Shown: positions 1 through 7,312, numbered from the stretch's first letter. The stretch is 14,438 bases of DNA from Deltaproteobacteria bacterium (GCA_018400255.1 JAGYMO010000091.1:1-14438), one strand, 5' to 3'. Notes: generated by a model from the letters alone, not told the origin. A program made the numbers and translations.

Positions 1-1382
1 GCTGTTGGCGGAAGACCATATTCAAGGGCCCTAATATAATCCTTATCCATAAAAAGGGCCTCTTCATCACCAGATTCTCTCAAAGATACTTGCCTTAGAA
101 ATCTATCCCGCTGGTCATCGGGGTCATTAAGCTCAGAAAAACCATTTGCTATTTCTTTACCAGCTACAAATAATTCAAATCTTTCGGCAATACCCGGTTC
201 TTTATCACTTCTCCTAGAAAGAGGGCTAACCTCTATGGGATACTTAATAATAAAGGTAGGTTGAATTAATTTCGGTTCAACCAAATGTTCAAAGAGCTCA
301 AACAATATCTTTCCAATCTCGCTAGAATTCTCTAACTCAACCCCCTTACTACTGGCAAAAGCCTGCAATCTTTTACTGTCAGAAAGTATCTCTTCCGGAA
401 CCCCACCAATGTCCTTGAGGGAATCAACCAATGACATTCTCTTCCAGGGGGTTGAAAAATCCAGCGTGTCCTCCTGATATGTTATTGTCAGACTGTTAAA
501 AAGCTTTTTGACCAAATTAATTATCAGATCCTCTGTCAGATCCATCATATCTTCATAGGTCGAATAGGCTGTGTAAAATTCAAGCATTGTAAACTCTGGA
601 TTATGGTTTGTCGATATGCCTTCATTTCTAAAATTTCTATTCAATTCAAAGATCTTTTCAAATCCCCCAACCACCAATCTTTTCAGGAATAACTCAGGTG
701 CCACCCTAAGATACAAATCCATATCCAATGCATTATGATAGGTCTTAAATGGCCTAGCTGTAGCCCCTCCTGGAATTGTTTGCATCATTGGGGTCTCCAC
801 CTCCATATACCCCTGGCTATAAAAGAACTCGCGAATGCTTTTTAATATATTACTTCTCAGAATAAAGGTTTCCCTCACATCGTCATTTACTATCAAATCA
901 AGATACCGTTGACGATATCGTGCCTCTATATCTAGTAACCCGTGATATTTTTCCGGCAGCGGTCGCTGAGACTTTGAAAGAATTGCAATAGAGTCTGCCA
1001 GAATAGTTAATTCATCAGTCTTGGTCCTAAAAACAGTCCCTGAAACCCCAACATGGTCGCCAATATCTATGAGATTAAAGATTGAAAAATTATCATCCCC
1101 AATCCTATCCTTTCTTATATAAGCCTGCAGACTGCCTGTGCCATCCTTGATCTTTATAAATGCGGCCTTGCCAAAGCTTCTTATGGACATAACCCTTCCA
1201 GATACGGTAAATCTATCGGTAATATTTTCGAGCTCGTCATGGCCCATTTCTCCGAAACGATTAACGATATCCTCTGCTGTTGTATCCCTTTTAAATCCTG
1301 AAGGGTAAAGATTGATACCCTTTTCCCGTAAACTCTTAACCCTTTCCTTTATTTCCGTAATCAGCCTGCTCGATTCATCCAT
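1..1382 (-). CDS. lysS: Lysyl-tRNA synthetase, class II (3' end cut by window edge)
   Basis: Charges tRNA(Lys) with lysine in the cytosol. The frame is open from ATG at 1382 to the left edge, about 460 codons of a family usually near 490-510, so only the C-terminal tail with class II motif 3 is missing. Visible in order: an N-terminal OB-fold anticodon-binding domain at about residues 58-135, containing SGRVMSIRSFGKAAF and KIKDGTGSLQ; motif 1 around 180-205 (GYMEVETPMMQ); LYLRVAPELFLKRL at about 223-236; motif 2 at about 251-270 (FRNEGISTNHNPEFTMLEFY); and, near the edge, EIANGFSELNDP and MDKDYIRALEYGLPP. The start is supported by AAGGGA about 11 nt upstream and by the usual short lead-in before the OB fold. 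The gene diverges from the EF-G gene across a 415-bp gap. Nothing looks broken. Confidence 0.97.
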   Translation of the reverse strand, partial: MDESSRLITEIKERVKSLREKGINLYPSGFKRDTTAEDIVNRFGEMGHDELENITDRFTVSGRVMSIRSFGKAAFIKIKDGTGSLQAYIRKDRIGDDNFSIFNLIDIGDHVGVSGTVFRTKTDELTILADSIAILSKSQRPLPEKYHGLLDIEARYRQRYLDLIVNDDVRETFILRSNILKSIREFFYSQGYMEVETPMMQTIPGGATARPFKTYHNALDMDLYLRVAPELFLKRLVVGGFEKIFELNRNFRNEGISTNHNPEFTMLEFYTAYSTYEDMMDLTEDLIINLVKKLFNSLTITYQEDTLDFSTPWKRMSLVDSLKDIGGVPEEILSDSKRLQAFASSKGVELENSSEIGKILFELFEHLVEPKLIQPTFIIKYPIEVSPLSRRSDKEPGIAERFELFVAGKEIANGFSELNDPDDQRDRFLRQVSLRESGDEEALFMDKDYIRALEYGLPPT

Positions 1383-1427
1383 AATAAAAACATCCCTTCC
1401 TATTTTTAAATGACTATGTTTAATCTA

Positions 1428-1456
1428 ATTGTATCTGCCAGTCAAGGCAAAACCAA
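1428..1456 (-). promoter_or_regulatory. lysS: Possible sigma70-type promoter for lysS
   Basis: Read on the minus strand, TTGGTT (1456-1451) is followed after 17 nt by TACAAT (1433-1428), which matches the -10 consensus at five of six positions while the -35 is weak. A start near 1421 would give a leader of about 40 nt before the lysS ATG. The sequence GTCAAGG occurs twice here, 20 bp apart (1441 and 1461). The assignment rests on pattern alone. Confidence 0.35.
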
Positions 1457-1645
1457 AAAAGTCAAGGAAACGGACAAATCGCTTTAAGCATTCTTTATCA
1501 GTGAACCTTTCTGTGGTGTCTAAAAATAATACAAAAAAAGAAAAATCCAAAATTCCTACATTATTTAATTATATTGAATGGCCTGCGAATAGTATAAAAT
1601 TTAGACAGCCCTTACTATTGTTGCTTTTATATGATAGCATAAAAG

Positions 1646-1777
1646 ATATATAACTTTTTTACTACACTTTAAAAAAATATAAATTCTTTCTTGCTATGTT
1701 AGGCGATAAGGTATATGAAGATCAGTTTTTACTCTTACACTTCTTGTAGCTGTTTAAACAGAGAAAAAGTTATATAT
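1646..1777. repeat. Perfect 14-bp inverted repeat flanking the fusA leader
   Basis: ATATATAACTTTTT at 1646-1659 is the exact reverse complement of AAAAAGTTATATAT at 1764-1777, leaving 104 nt between the arms. The right arm ends 8 nt before the Shine-Dalgarno sequence of the EF-G gene. A 12-bp palindrome lies just inside the right arm. The pair could form a long-range leader stem or be two binding sites for one protein. Its role is unknown. Confidence 0.6.
1750..1761. promoter_or_regulatory. 12-bp perfect palindrome CTGTTTAAACAG, possible operator
   Basis: CTGTTTAAACAG reads the same on both strands. It lies 24 nt before the EF-G Shine-Dalgarno sequence and 2 nt before the right arm of the 14-bp inverted repeat. 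A dimeric regulator could bind here, but no regulator family is recognised and AT-rich palindromes can arise by chance. Confidence 0.35.
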
Positions 1778-1785
1778 TTGAACAT

Positions 1786-1791
1786 AAGGAG
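1786..1791 (+). promoter_or_regulatory. Ribosome binding site that sets the fusA start at 1798
   Basis: AAGGAG directly touches the upstream in-frame ATG at 1792, which leaves no spacer for initiation there. It lies 6 nt before the next in-frame ATG at 1798, an ideal distance. The protein therefore most likely begins MVSDTKYLRNIGI, two codons after the longest frame. Confidence 0.85.
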
Positions 1792-1797
1792 ATGTTA

Positions 1798-3867
1798 ATG
1801 GTTAGTGATACTAAATACTTACGAAATATAGGTATAAGCGCTCATATTGATTCAGGCAAAACTACCCTAACAGAAAGGATCCTTTTCTACACAAAAAGGA
1901 TATTCGCCGTTCATGAGGTCAGGGGAAAGGATGGAATCGGCGCGAAGATGGATTCAATGGAGCTTGAAAAGGAGAGAGGTATCACGATTTCTTCTGCTGC
2001 AACCTACTGCCAATGGAAAGAACACAATATTAATATAATTGATACGCCAGGTCATGTTGACTTCACCATAGAAGTCGAGCGTGCCTTAAGGGTTCTAGAT
2101 GGCTCGATTTTAGTACTCTGTGCTGTAGGAGGGGTTCAATCTCAGTCCATCACAGTAGATCGCCAAATGAATAGAAACCATATCCCGAGAATGGCTTTTA
2201 TAAACAAATGCGACCGGGCGGGCAGCGACCCTTATCGAGTTGTAGACCAGTTGCGAAAAAGACTGAACCATAATGCTATTCTAATGCAAACACCTATTGG
2301 CCTGGAGGGAAATTTCTCCGGTGTCATAGATCTAATCAGCATGAAGGCCTTTTATTTTGAAGAACCCTTTGGTGAAGATATCAAGATTGAAAGCATCCCC
2401 CCTTCTCTTGTTAATGAGGCCATGGAAAAACGGGAGGAATTACTGGATGCTGCGGCGATGTTCTCTGATGAATTAACAGAGGCAATTCTTGAAGATAGAG
2501 TGACTGAGGATTTGATACATGAGGCCATAAGAAAGGGTACCATTGCAAGAGAATTAACACCTGTTTTTATTGGCTCAGCTTATAAAAATATAGGGGTTCA
2601 ACCTTTATTAGATGGTATTATACATTATATGCCATCGCCAATAGATGTAGAAAACACAGCCTTCGACATAGACCAAGAAGAAAAAATAATATCCCTTACT
2701 TCCGAATCTAACGCACCATTAGTAGCCCTTGCATTTAAATTGGAGATAAGCCCTTACGGGCAACTAACATATCTTAGGATATATCAAGGGTCTATTGAAA
2801 AGGGTGATACCATAATGAACACAAGGAACAAAAACAAGATTAAGGTGGGAAGGCTTGCAAAAATGCATGCAGATGAGATGGAAGAAATATCAAAGGCTAG
2901 CGCAGGGGATATTGTAGCCCTCTTTGGGGTTGATTGTTTTTCGGGAGATACCTTCACTGATGGTTCCCTGAACTACGCCTTGAAATCGATGGTTATACCA
3001 GAGCCTGTAATTTCCCTTAAAATCTCGACCAAGGACAATAAATCAAACAATAATGTCGCAAAGGCCTTAAACAGGTTTGTTCGAGAAGATCCGACCTTTA
3101 CGTCCCGGGTCGATGAAGAATCCGGGCAAACTATTATATCCGGCATGGGTGAATTGCATCTCGAAATATATGTTGAAAGAATGAAAAGGGAATTTGGAGC
3201 GCAAGTAGAGACGGGGATTCCGCAGGTTGCCTACCGTGAAACAATATCAGGGAAGGCGGAATTCAATTATGTACACAAAAAGCAGACTGGTGGAGCCGGC
3301 CAATATGGTAAAGTAGCTGGTTTTATGGAACCATTGGAAGAAGGTCACTATGAGTTTATAAATCAAATAAAAGGTGGCGTAATACCAACGGAGTATGTTC
3401 CTGCTGTTGATAAGGGTTTTCAATCATGTCTTAAAAAAGGTATCCTTATAGGATTCCCCGTGCTTGGGATTAAAATTACTGTAAATGATGGGCAGTATCA
3501 TCCTGTAGACTCCTCTGAGAAGGCCTTTTCCCAGGCTGCTATTGGTGCTTTTAAGCAGGCCTATTTTAAGGCAAAGCCAATAATATTAGAGCCGATCATG
3601 AAGATATCCATCGAGTGTCCTTCAGAGTTTCAAGGAAGTGTTATGTCTTCTATTAATCAAAGGAGGGGCACTATTATTAGCTCAGCAGAAGATGGCATTT
3701 TTACCGCTGTCGAGGCAGAGGTTCCACTGGCAGAGATGTTCGGATACGCTACAGTTTTAAGATCTTTGACTCAAGGAAAGGCAGAGTTCACAATGGAATT
3801 CACTAAGTATTTGAAAGTACCCAAGTCATTAGAAGACGAACTCATAGCAAAACACAAAAAAGTATAA
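1798..3867 (+). CDS. fusA: Elongation factor G, spd/mitochondrial EFG1-like
   Basis: A GTPase that drives tRNA-mRNA translocation on the ribosome. At 689 residues it has the usual EF-G length. GTP-binding motifs are all present: G1 AHIDSGKT (15-22), G2 RGITI (60-64), G3 DTPGH (82-86), G4 NKCD (136-139) and G5 GSA (about 258-260). Domain IV is intact, with HKKQTGGAGQYGKV and IPTEYVPAVDKGFQ, followed by the domain V region QRRGTIISSAEDG. AHIDSGKTTLTERILFYT with VRGKDGIGAKMDSMELEKERG resembles the spdEFG1/mitochondrial EFG1 branch rather than canonical AHIDAGKT EF-G. That branch is a translocase, as opposed to spdEFG2, which works in ribosome recycling. G4 has Cys where NKMD is usual. The gene is not in a classical str operon here: no rpsL, rpsG or tuf is adjacent. 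It is followed after 17 nt by an unknown ATPase gene, probably in the same transcript. Confidence 0.95.
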   Translation: MVSDTKYLRNIGISAHIDSGKTTLTERILFYTKRIFAVHEVRGKDGIGAKMDSMELEKERGITISSAATYCQWKEHNINIIDTPGHVDFTIEVERALRVLDGSILVLCAVGGVQSQSITVDRQMNRNHIPRMAFINKCDRAGSDPYRVVDQLRKRLNHNAILMQTPIGLEGNFSGVIDLISMKAFYFEEPFGEDIKIESIPPSLVNEAMEKREELLDAAAMFSDELTEAILEDRVTEDLIHEAIRKGTIARELTPVFIGSAYKNIGVQPLLDGIIHYMPSPIDVENTAFDIDQEEKIISLTSESNAPLVALAFKLEISPYGQLTYLRIYQGSIEKGDTIMNTRNKNKIKVGRLAKMHADEMEEISKASAGDIVALFGVDCFSGDTFTDGSLNYALKSMVIPEPVISLKISTKDNKSNNNVAKALNRFVREDPTFTSRVDEESGQTIISGMGELHLEIYVERMKREFGAQVETGIPQVAYRETISGKAEFNYVHKKQTGGAGQYGKVAGFMEPLEEGHYEFINQIKGGVIPTEYVPAVDKGFQSCLKKGILIGFPVLGIKITVNDGQYHPVDSSEKAFSQAAIGAFKQAYFKAKPIILEPIMKISIECPSEFQGSVMSSINQRRGTIISSAEDGIFTAVEAEVPLAEMFGYATVLRSLTQGKAEFTMEFTKYLKVPKSLEDELIAKHKKV

Positions 3868-3884
3868 ACAAACGAGGGGTGAAA

Positions 3885-4580
3885 ATGGAAAAATATTTAA
3901 ATATAAGTCCTCTAAAAATATTGGAAAAATCGAATCATAAGGAATTAGGAAAAGGTAATTTAGGTGTGGTAATATCAAGAGCAGGCGTAGGCAAGACCTC
4001 ATGCCTAATACATGTTGCCCTTGATAGGTTATTTAGAAAAGGAAAGGTTATTCATGTTTCATTAAAGGACACACCAGAAAAGGTGATCTCATACTACAAT
4101 TTTATATACGTTGATGTCTTTAATTACCTGGATTTAGAAAACGAACAAGAAGCAAAGGATTTCTTGGATAAAAATAAAATTATATTAGCATACTTGAAGG
4201 AAAGCTTTGGGATTGATAAGCTAAGTGAAAACCTGAAAAATCTGGCAGAAAATATTAGCTTTACGCCTGATACAGTTATTATTGATGGTTTTGATTTTGA
4301 AGGATCAGGCAGAAATATATTTGAAAAATTTAAAGAAATGGCAAACGAGTTTCAAGTAGAAATATGGTTCTCTGCCCTTTCTCACAGGCATATAAATAAA
4401 GTCAATGAAAGAGGAATACCTTTTCCATGCAGCGATCTTGATGACCTTTTTAAATTAATAATTCAGCTGCAGCCAACCCAAGAAGGGCTGTTTTTAAAAT
4501 TGCTAAAAGACAACAACATAAAAATATCACCAGATTTCATAGTAAAACTAAACCCTGATAATTTTTTTGCGGTAGAATAA
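3885..4580 (+). CDS. Small P-loop ATPase of unknown function (RecA/KaiC-like)
   Basis: A predicted cytosolic protein of 231 residues that I cannot name. After a short lead, GVVISRAGVGKTS (27-39) forms a P-loop that keeps GKT but has Ser where Gly or Ala usually opens the Walker A motif. TVIIDGFDFEG (130-140) after a beta strand is a good Walker B. FSALSHRH (162-169) follows the next strand, where RecA-like ATPases often carry a sensor residue. The strand order, with VIHVSLKDTPEKVISYY after the P-loop helix, resembles single-domain KaiC/RadA-like ATPases, but this is a fold-level guess. There are no membrane segments or signal peptide. The start is taken as ATG 3885 with GAGGGG about 5 nt upstream; a GTG at 3879 is in frame but overlaps that site. 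It lies 17 nt behind the EF-G gene and converges on the next gene with a 28-nt gap. Confidence 0.8.
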   Translation: MEKYLNISPLKILEKSNHKELGKGNLGVVISRAGVGKTSCLIHVALDRLFRKGKVIHVSLKDTPEKVISYYNFIYVDVFNYLDLENEQEAKDFLDKNKIILAYLKESFGIDKLSENLKNLAENISFTPDTVIIDGFDFEGSGRNIFEKFKEMANEFQVEIWFSALSHRHINKVNERGIPFPCSDLDDLFKLIIQLQPTQEGLFLKLLKDNNIKISPDFIVKLNPDNFFAVE

Positions 4581-4608
4581 CTTCAAAGATTCTGTCTTGA
4601 GTATGACC

Positions 4609-5190
4609 TTAGAGTTTAAATTCACTTAGAAGAGGAGACGTGCTTTCATCGATAATTTCTTTCATTTTCGAGACATACTCCGGTCTAACTCCAGCCTCCC
4701 AGCCCGGCATACCACCCTGCCAGACATATGCGATTAAATCATAAAATCCCTTCTTGCTGAAAAGAAATTCACCTATCATGATATCAGGTTTCTCAGAGCC
4801 AACAAGCACCGGCAAAACAATAGGGAAAGCCCATTCTTTCAATAATGCCTCTATATAATCCCTGTTCTTCGCACCATATGGCTTCTGCTTGAATTGTTCA
4901 GAATTTTCTGGAAAGGGAAATTTTGTATACACCTCACCAATAAAACCATGTAAATCGACACCTCTGATTGCACCCATAAGATTTCCCACGGACATTGCGC
5001 TATCTATAATATAGGCCTCTAAGCTAATTTTTCCGGGTTGATCAGGTAAACTATTGGCTATCTCCTCTACCATAGTAGAAAACTGAGGAGAAAAAAAGAA
5101 ATAGTGCTCCATCAGTAGAAGATCTGTTTCTATATTAAAGAAGCCAAACGCTATTTGCCCATGGTTAAGGGAATTAAATTCTAACGGCAA
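4609..5190 (-). CDS. Conserved-looking protein of unknown function, probable TTG start
   Basis: I do not recognise a named family. The protein has about 193 residues, no signal peptide or transmembrane segment, and looks like a globular mixed alpha/beta protein. Early residues include HGQIAFGFFNIETDLLLMEHYFF; later ones include AMSVGNLMGAIRG, FPFPENSEQFKQKPYGAKNRDY and AYVWQGGMPGWEAGVRPEY. The open frame runs up to 5355, but that would overlap the start of the divergent flavoprotein gene. Two starts are plausible. TTG at 5190 has GGAGG four nt upstream on the transcript. ATG at 5214 would add MQEKNGGG but has no Shine-Dalgarno sequence and sits very close to a possible -10 element. I favour TTG. 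It converges on the ATPase gene and diverges from the flavoprotein, so shared regulation with the latter is possible. Confidence 0.75.
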   Translation of the reverse strand: MPLEFNSLNHGQIAFGFFNIETDLLLMEHYFFFSPQFSTMVEEIANSLPDQPGKISLEAYIIDSAMSVGNLMGAIRGVDLHGFIGEVYTKFPFPENSEQFKQKPYGAKNRDYIEALLKEWAFPIVLPVLVGSEKPDIMIGEFLFSKKGFYDLIAYVWQGGMPGWEAGVRPEYVSKMKEIIDESTSPLLSEFKL

Positions 5191-5281
5191 GCCACCTCCA
5201 TTTTTTTCTTGCATCAATAAAAGAATGGAGTATATCTTAACCCTGAAAGAAAAATAAAGGCAACTCAAAAAGGGAAATAAA
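5191..5281. promoter_or_regulatory. Short divergent promoter region between unknown gene and flavoprotein
   Basis: Both genes must be driven from about 90 bp. On the plus strand TTGCAT (5209-5214) and TATATC (5231-5236) are 16 nt apart. On the minus strand TTGCCT is followed after 18 nt by TAAGAT (5239-5234). The two possible -10 elements overlap, which would make the promoters mutually exclusive. All four hexamers match consensus only in part. The plus-strand gene has AAGGG about 7 nt before its ATG. Confidence 0.3.
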
Positions 5282-6634
5282 ATGAAAATTGTCATGATTG
5301 GCGGGGGAGGCGCATGTATAGTTGGTGCTAACACCCTTAGAATTCTAGGTAACAACGCCCAAATTGATATTTACACAAGAAGAGAAAAAACAGCCTATAC
5401 ACCTTGCGAGCAGCCATTTGTACTCAGGAATATGCTCGATTTTGAGGATATGTTTTATGCACCGCCGCCTTGGTTTAAAAAAAAGCAAATAGGCCTCCAT
5501 ACTCAGAGAAATGCTGAATCCATAGATAGGGAAAAGAAAATCGTCTTTATAGATGGTGAGGCAGTCCCTTACGATATTTTACTCATAAATACGGGAGCCA
5601 ATAATAAAATTACGCCTATACCAGGACTTAAAGGTGATAGGGTTCACTACCTGACCACAGAGCTTAAGTATGCCGAAAGCCTAAAGGGTATAATAGCTCA
5701 AGGAAAACGCGCCGTAATCCTTGGTGGCGGCATAATAAGTTTAGAAATGGCAGATACATTAATAGAGAATGGTTATCCATCCGTTTCTGTGGTGATTTCC
5801 TCTGATCGCCTTTTTTCACAACAACTTGATAATGATATGGCCACAAAACTTGTCCCTGTTATTCAAGATAGAGGTGTAGATTTGTATTTTTCTTCATCCG
5901 TTTTAAAGGCAGAATCTAACGAAAAGGATATCAAGCTCTTTCTTTCAAACAATAAGACCCTTGATGTAGATTGGGTATTTGTTGCAAAGGGTGTCGAACC
6001 AAATGTGGATTTAGCAAAAAAGGCAGGATTGGAACTCGGCAAAACCGGAGGTATCAAGGTAAATAAATACTTGCAAACCAGCGATCCATCAATATATGCA
6101 GCAGGCGACTGTATTGAAGGATGGCACATGGTTAGCGGGAAAAAGACCATTACTGCACTTGCAACCCACTCTAACAGAAACGGGAGGGTGATAGGCCGAA
6201 ATATCCATTTCGGAAACACCATTCCCTTTCTTGGTTCTTTAGATACCTTTGGTGCAGAGGTTTTTGATGCAACTGTTGTATCTGTGGGAATGACAGAAAA
6301 GACGGCAAAAAACGAGGGTATTTCTACGTTAACAGCCATGCGTAAAGGAACCACCAGGAGAAAAATGTTCAATGGAGAGGATTTCTGGGTTAAGCTCGTT
6401 GCAGACAAAGATAAACAGACGCTAGTTGGTGCTCAGATGATCGGCCCGAGGGAAATAAGCAGGATAGGTGAACGCATTATACTCATGATCGGCGAGGAAA
6501 TACCCTTTGGGAGAATATCTCAGTACGAGACTATCTTTAGTCCCCCGTTGAGCAACGCATATGATTTAATAACAAACGAGGTAGATATATTGATATCTGA
6601 GCTATTAAAGGTGAATGAGGCGGTTAAGTGGTAA
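5282..6634 (+). CDS. FAD/NAD(P)-dependent oxidoreductase, CoA-disulfide reductase / NADH oxidase-like
   Basis: A cytosolic flavoprotein of the class III pyridine nucleotide-disulfide oxidoreductase family, 450 residues, the family's usual size. The N-terminal FAD-binding motif is MIGGGGACIVG (5-15). The single redox Cys is at residue 42 in YTPCEQPFVL, matching the SPCxxPY-type active site of CoA-disulfide reductases and NADH oxidases. The NAD(P)-binding motif ILGGGIISLEMA follows at 146-157; its third glycine is replaced by Ser. The second FAD motif is IYAAGDC (271-277), followed by a C-terminal dimerisation domain of about 130 residues. The substrate cannot be told from sequence: CoA disulfide, a polysulfide or persulfide, oxygen or another thiol are all possible. 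It stands alone on its strand; the nearest neighbour is a divergent unknown gene. Confidence 0.88.
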   Translation: MKIVMIGGGGACIVGANTLRILGNNAQIDIYTRREKTAYTPCEQPFVLRNMLDFEDMFYAPPPWFKKKQIGLHTQRNAESIDREKKIVFIDGEAVPYDILLINTGANNKITPIPGLKGDRVHYLTTELKYAESLKGIIAQGKRAVILGGGIISLEMADTLIENGYPSVSVVISSDRLFSQQLDNDMATKLVPVIQDRGVDLYFSSSVLKAESNEKDIKLFLSNNKTLDVDWVFVAKGVEPNVDLAKKAGLELGKTGGIKVNKYLQTSDPSIYAAGDCIEGWHMVSGKKTITALATHSNRNGRVIGRNIHFGNTIPFLGSLDTFGAEVFDATVVSVGMTEKTAKNEGISTLTAMRKGTTRRKMFNGEDFWVKLVADKDKQTLVGAQMIGPREISRIGERIILMIGEEIPFGRISQYETIFSPPLSNAYDLITNEVDILISELLKVNEAVKW

Positions 6635-6754
6635 TATAGCAGCTCTTTGCAGATCCTTTTGGTGAAATTTTCGATTCTAATGGATTAAAAGAAAAAAATA
6701 ACCTTGTTGTGAATATATAGTCCATTTAACAGCCTTTTCATTTTTATGATGCTA

Positions 6755-6783
6755 TTGACAATTTGGTTTTATTTAATTATAAG
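6755..6783 (+). promoter_or_regulatory. rpmB: Near-consensus sigma70 promoter upstream of rpmB
   Basis: TTGACA (6755-6760) is a perfect -35, followed after exactly 17 nt by TATAAG (6778-6783), a five-of-six -10. It is the best promoter-like sequence I found in the window. Transcription would begin near 6790, giving a leader of about 205 nt before the L28 start codon. Strong promoters are expected for ribosomal protein genes. Confidence 0.7.
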
Positions 6784-6800
6784 GAAGAGATTTGATTTTC

Positions 6801-6945
6801 CATTGGTCTCCTGACTTTTTATAGCCATGCCCTTAAGCTATTATTGAAATGTGATATTAGGCATTGGATAAAGCATTGGCTCATAAATAAAGGTTAATTC
6901 CTTTGCATTTTCAAATGCATGGGCATTATAAATTTGACGCCAATG
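6801..6945 (+). promoter_or_regulatory. Possible structured rpmB leader with competing stems
   Basis: CATTGG occurs at 6801-6806, 6862-6867 and 6874-6879, and its complement CCAATG once at 6940-6945. The longest pairing is CATTGGC (6874-6880) with GCCAATG (6939-6945), enclosing a hairpin with stem TGCATT/AATGCA and loop TTCA (6904-6919). ATGCCC (6827-6832) could also pair with GGGCAT (6921-6926). Several 5' copies competing for one 3' partner would suit a switching leader, but no known riboswitch or ribosomal-protein leader is recognised. Confidence 0.3.
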
Positions 6946-6994
6946 GCTGTTTAGAAAATGAACTACTAATAAAATAAAAATAGGGAAATAGAAA

Positions 6995-7180
6995 ATGTCT
7001 AAGGTATGTGAAATTTGTGGGAAAAAACCAATTGTAGGCAATAATATTAGTCATGCCCATAATAAAACAAAAAAGCGTTGGAATGTAAATCTTCAAACGG
7101 TACGTGTTAAAATAGGAGGCCAAACAAAAAAAATAAGGGTATGCACAAGGTGCCTGAGGTCCGGTTTATATATAAGTTAG
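6995..7180 (+). CDS. rpmB: 50S ribosomal protein L28, zinc-binding type
   Basis: A structural protein of the large ribosomal subunit, 61 residues, the size of the short L28 form. It begins MSKVCEICGKKPIVGNNISHAHNKTKKRW, typical of the family, and ends VCTRCLRSGLY. Cys5 and Cys8 with Cys50 and Cys53 make two CxxC pairs, as in the zinc-binding (C+) form; many genomes also carry a Cys-free copy used under zinc limitation. AGGG lies about 9 nt before the ATG. The gene stands alone, without rpmG, after a leader of about 200 nt with a strong promoter. No clear intrinsic terminator follows. Confidence 0.97.
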   Translation: MSKVCEICGKKPIVGNNISHAHNKTKKRWNVNLQTVRVKIGGQTKKIRVCTRCLRSGLYIS

Positions 7181-7312
7181 GGATAAGATTAGCTAACTAT
7201 GATAACACGATAAAAGAAACTCAATAATTTTGGATTTAATGAAGGATAAAACACATTTTACCCCTGGAAGGAAAATTGTTTTTGCCTTTGAGATTGTCTT
7301 ATTTTTATGTAA

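Larger units (their letters stand above)
1383..1797. other. Divergent intergenic region between lysS and fusA
   Basis: This AT-rich gap has no convincing gene. It holds the possible lysS promoter (1428-1456), an inverted-repeat pair (1646-1659 and 1764-1777), a 12-bp palindrome (1750-1761) and the EF-G ribosome binding site (1786-1791). I could not pick a good promoter for EF-G: TATATG at about 1711 is a possible -10 but has no well-spaced -35. A lysine-rich reading frame at 1429-1653 starts with TTG, has no ribosome binding site and overlaps the lysS promoter candidate, so I do not call it a gene. Confidence 0.6.
6635..6994. other. Intergenic region containing the rpmB promoter and leader
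   Basis: No gene is supported in these 360 bp. The first 120 bp show nothing recognisable, including no clear terminator for the flavoprotein gene. From 6755 there is a near-consensus promoter, then about 200 nt of presumed leader with short repeats and a small hairpin, ending at the L28 gene. Minus-strand frames at 6841-7041 and 6926-7123 look like chance frames. Confidence 0.6.

Noticed and set aside
290..310. Asn-Met-Tyr in the Rel synthetase loop KANMYQSLHT (residue numbers) instead of Asn-Gly-Tyr, as a possible inactivating change
   Set aside because: As I recall, NMYQSLHT is a common variant in Rel proteins of related bacteria, and the other synthetase residues are present, so it is not evidence of loss of function.
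1429..1653. 74-codon lysine-rich frame between lysS and fusA
   Set aside because: It begins with TTG, has no ribosome binding site, overlaps the likely lysS promoter and has no recognisable protein character beyond AT-driven composition.
5191..5355. N-terminal extension of the minus-strand unknown gene up to 5355
   Set aside because: It would overlap the start of the divergent flavoprotein gene, and its residues are the antisense of that gene's GGGG motif and the AT-rich promoter region.
5863..6408. 181-codon minus-strand frame inside the flavoprotein gene
   Set aside because: It is a shadow of a well-supported gene with clear FAD and NAD motifs; the frame shows no family motifs.
6841..7123. 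Two overlapping minus-strand frames across rpmB and its leader
   Set aside because: They are antisense to rpmB and its leader, with no ribosome binding site or recognisable domain.
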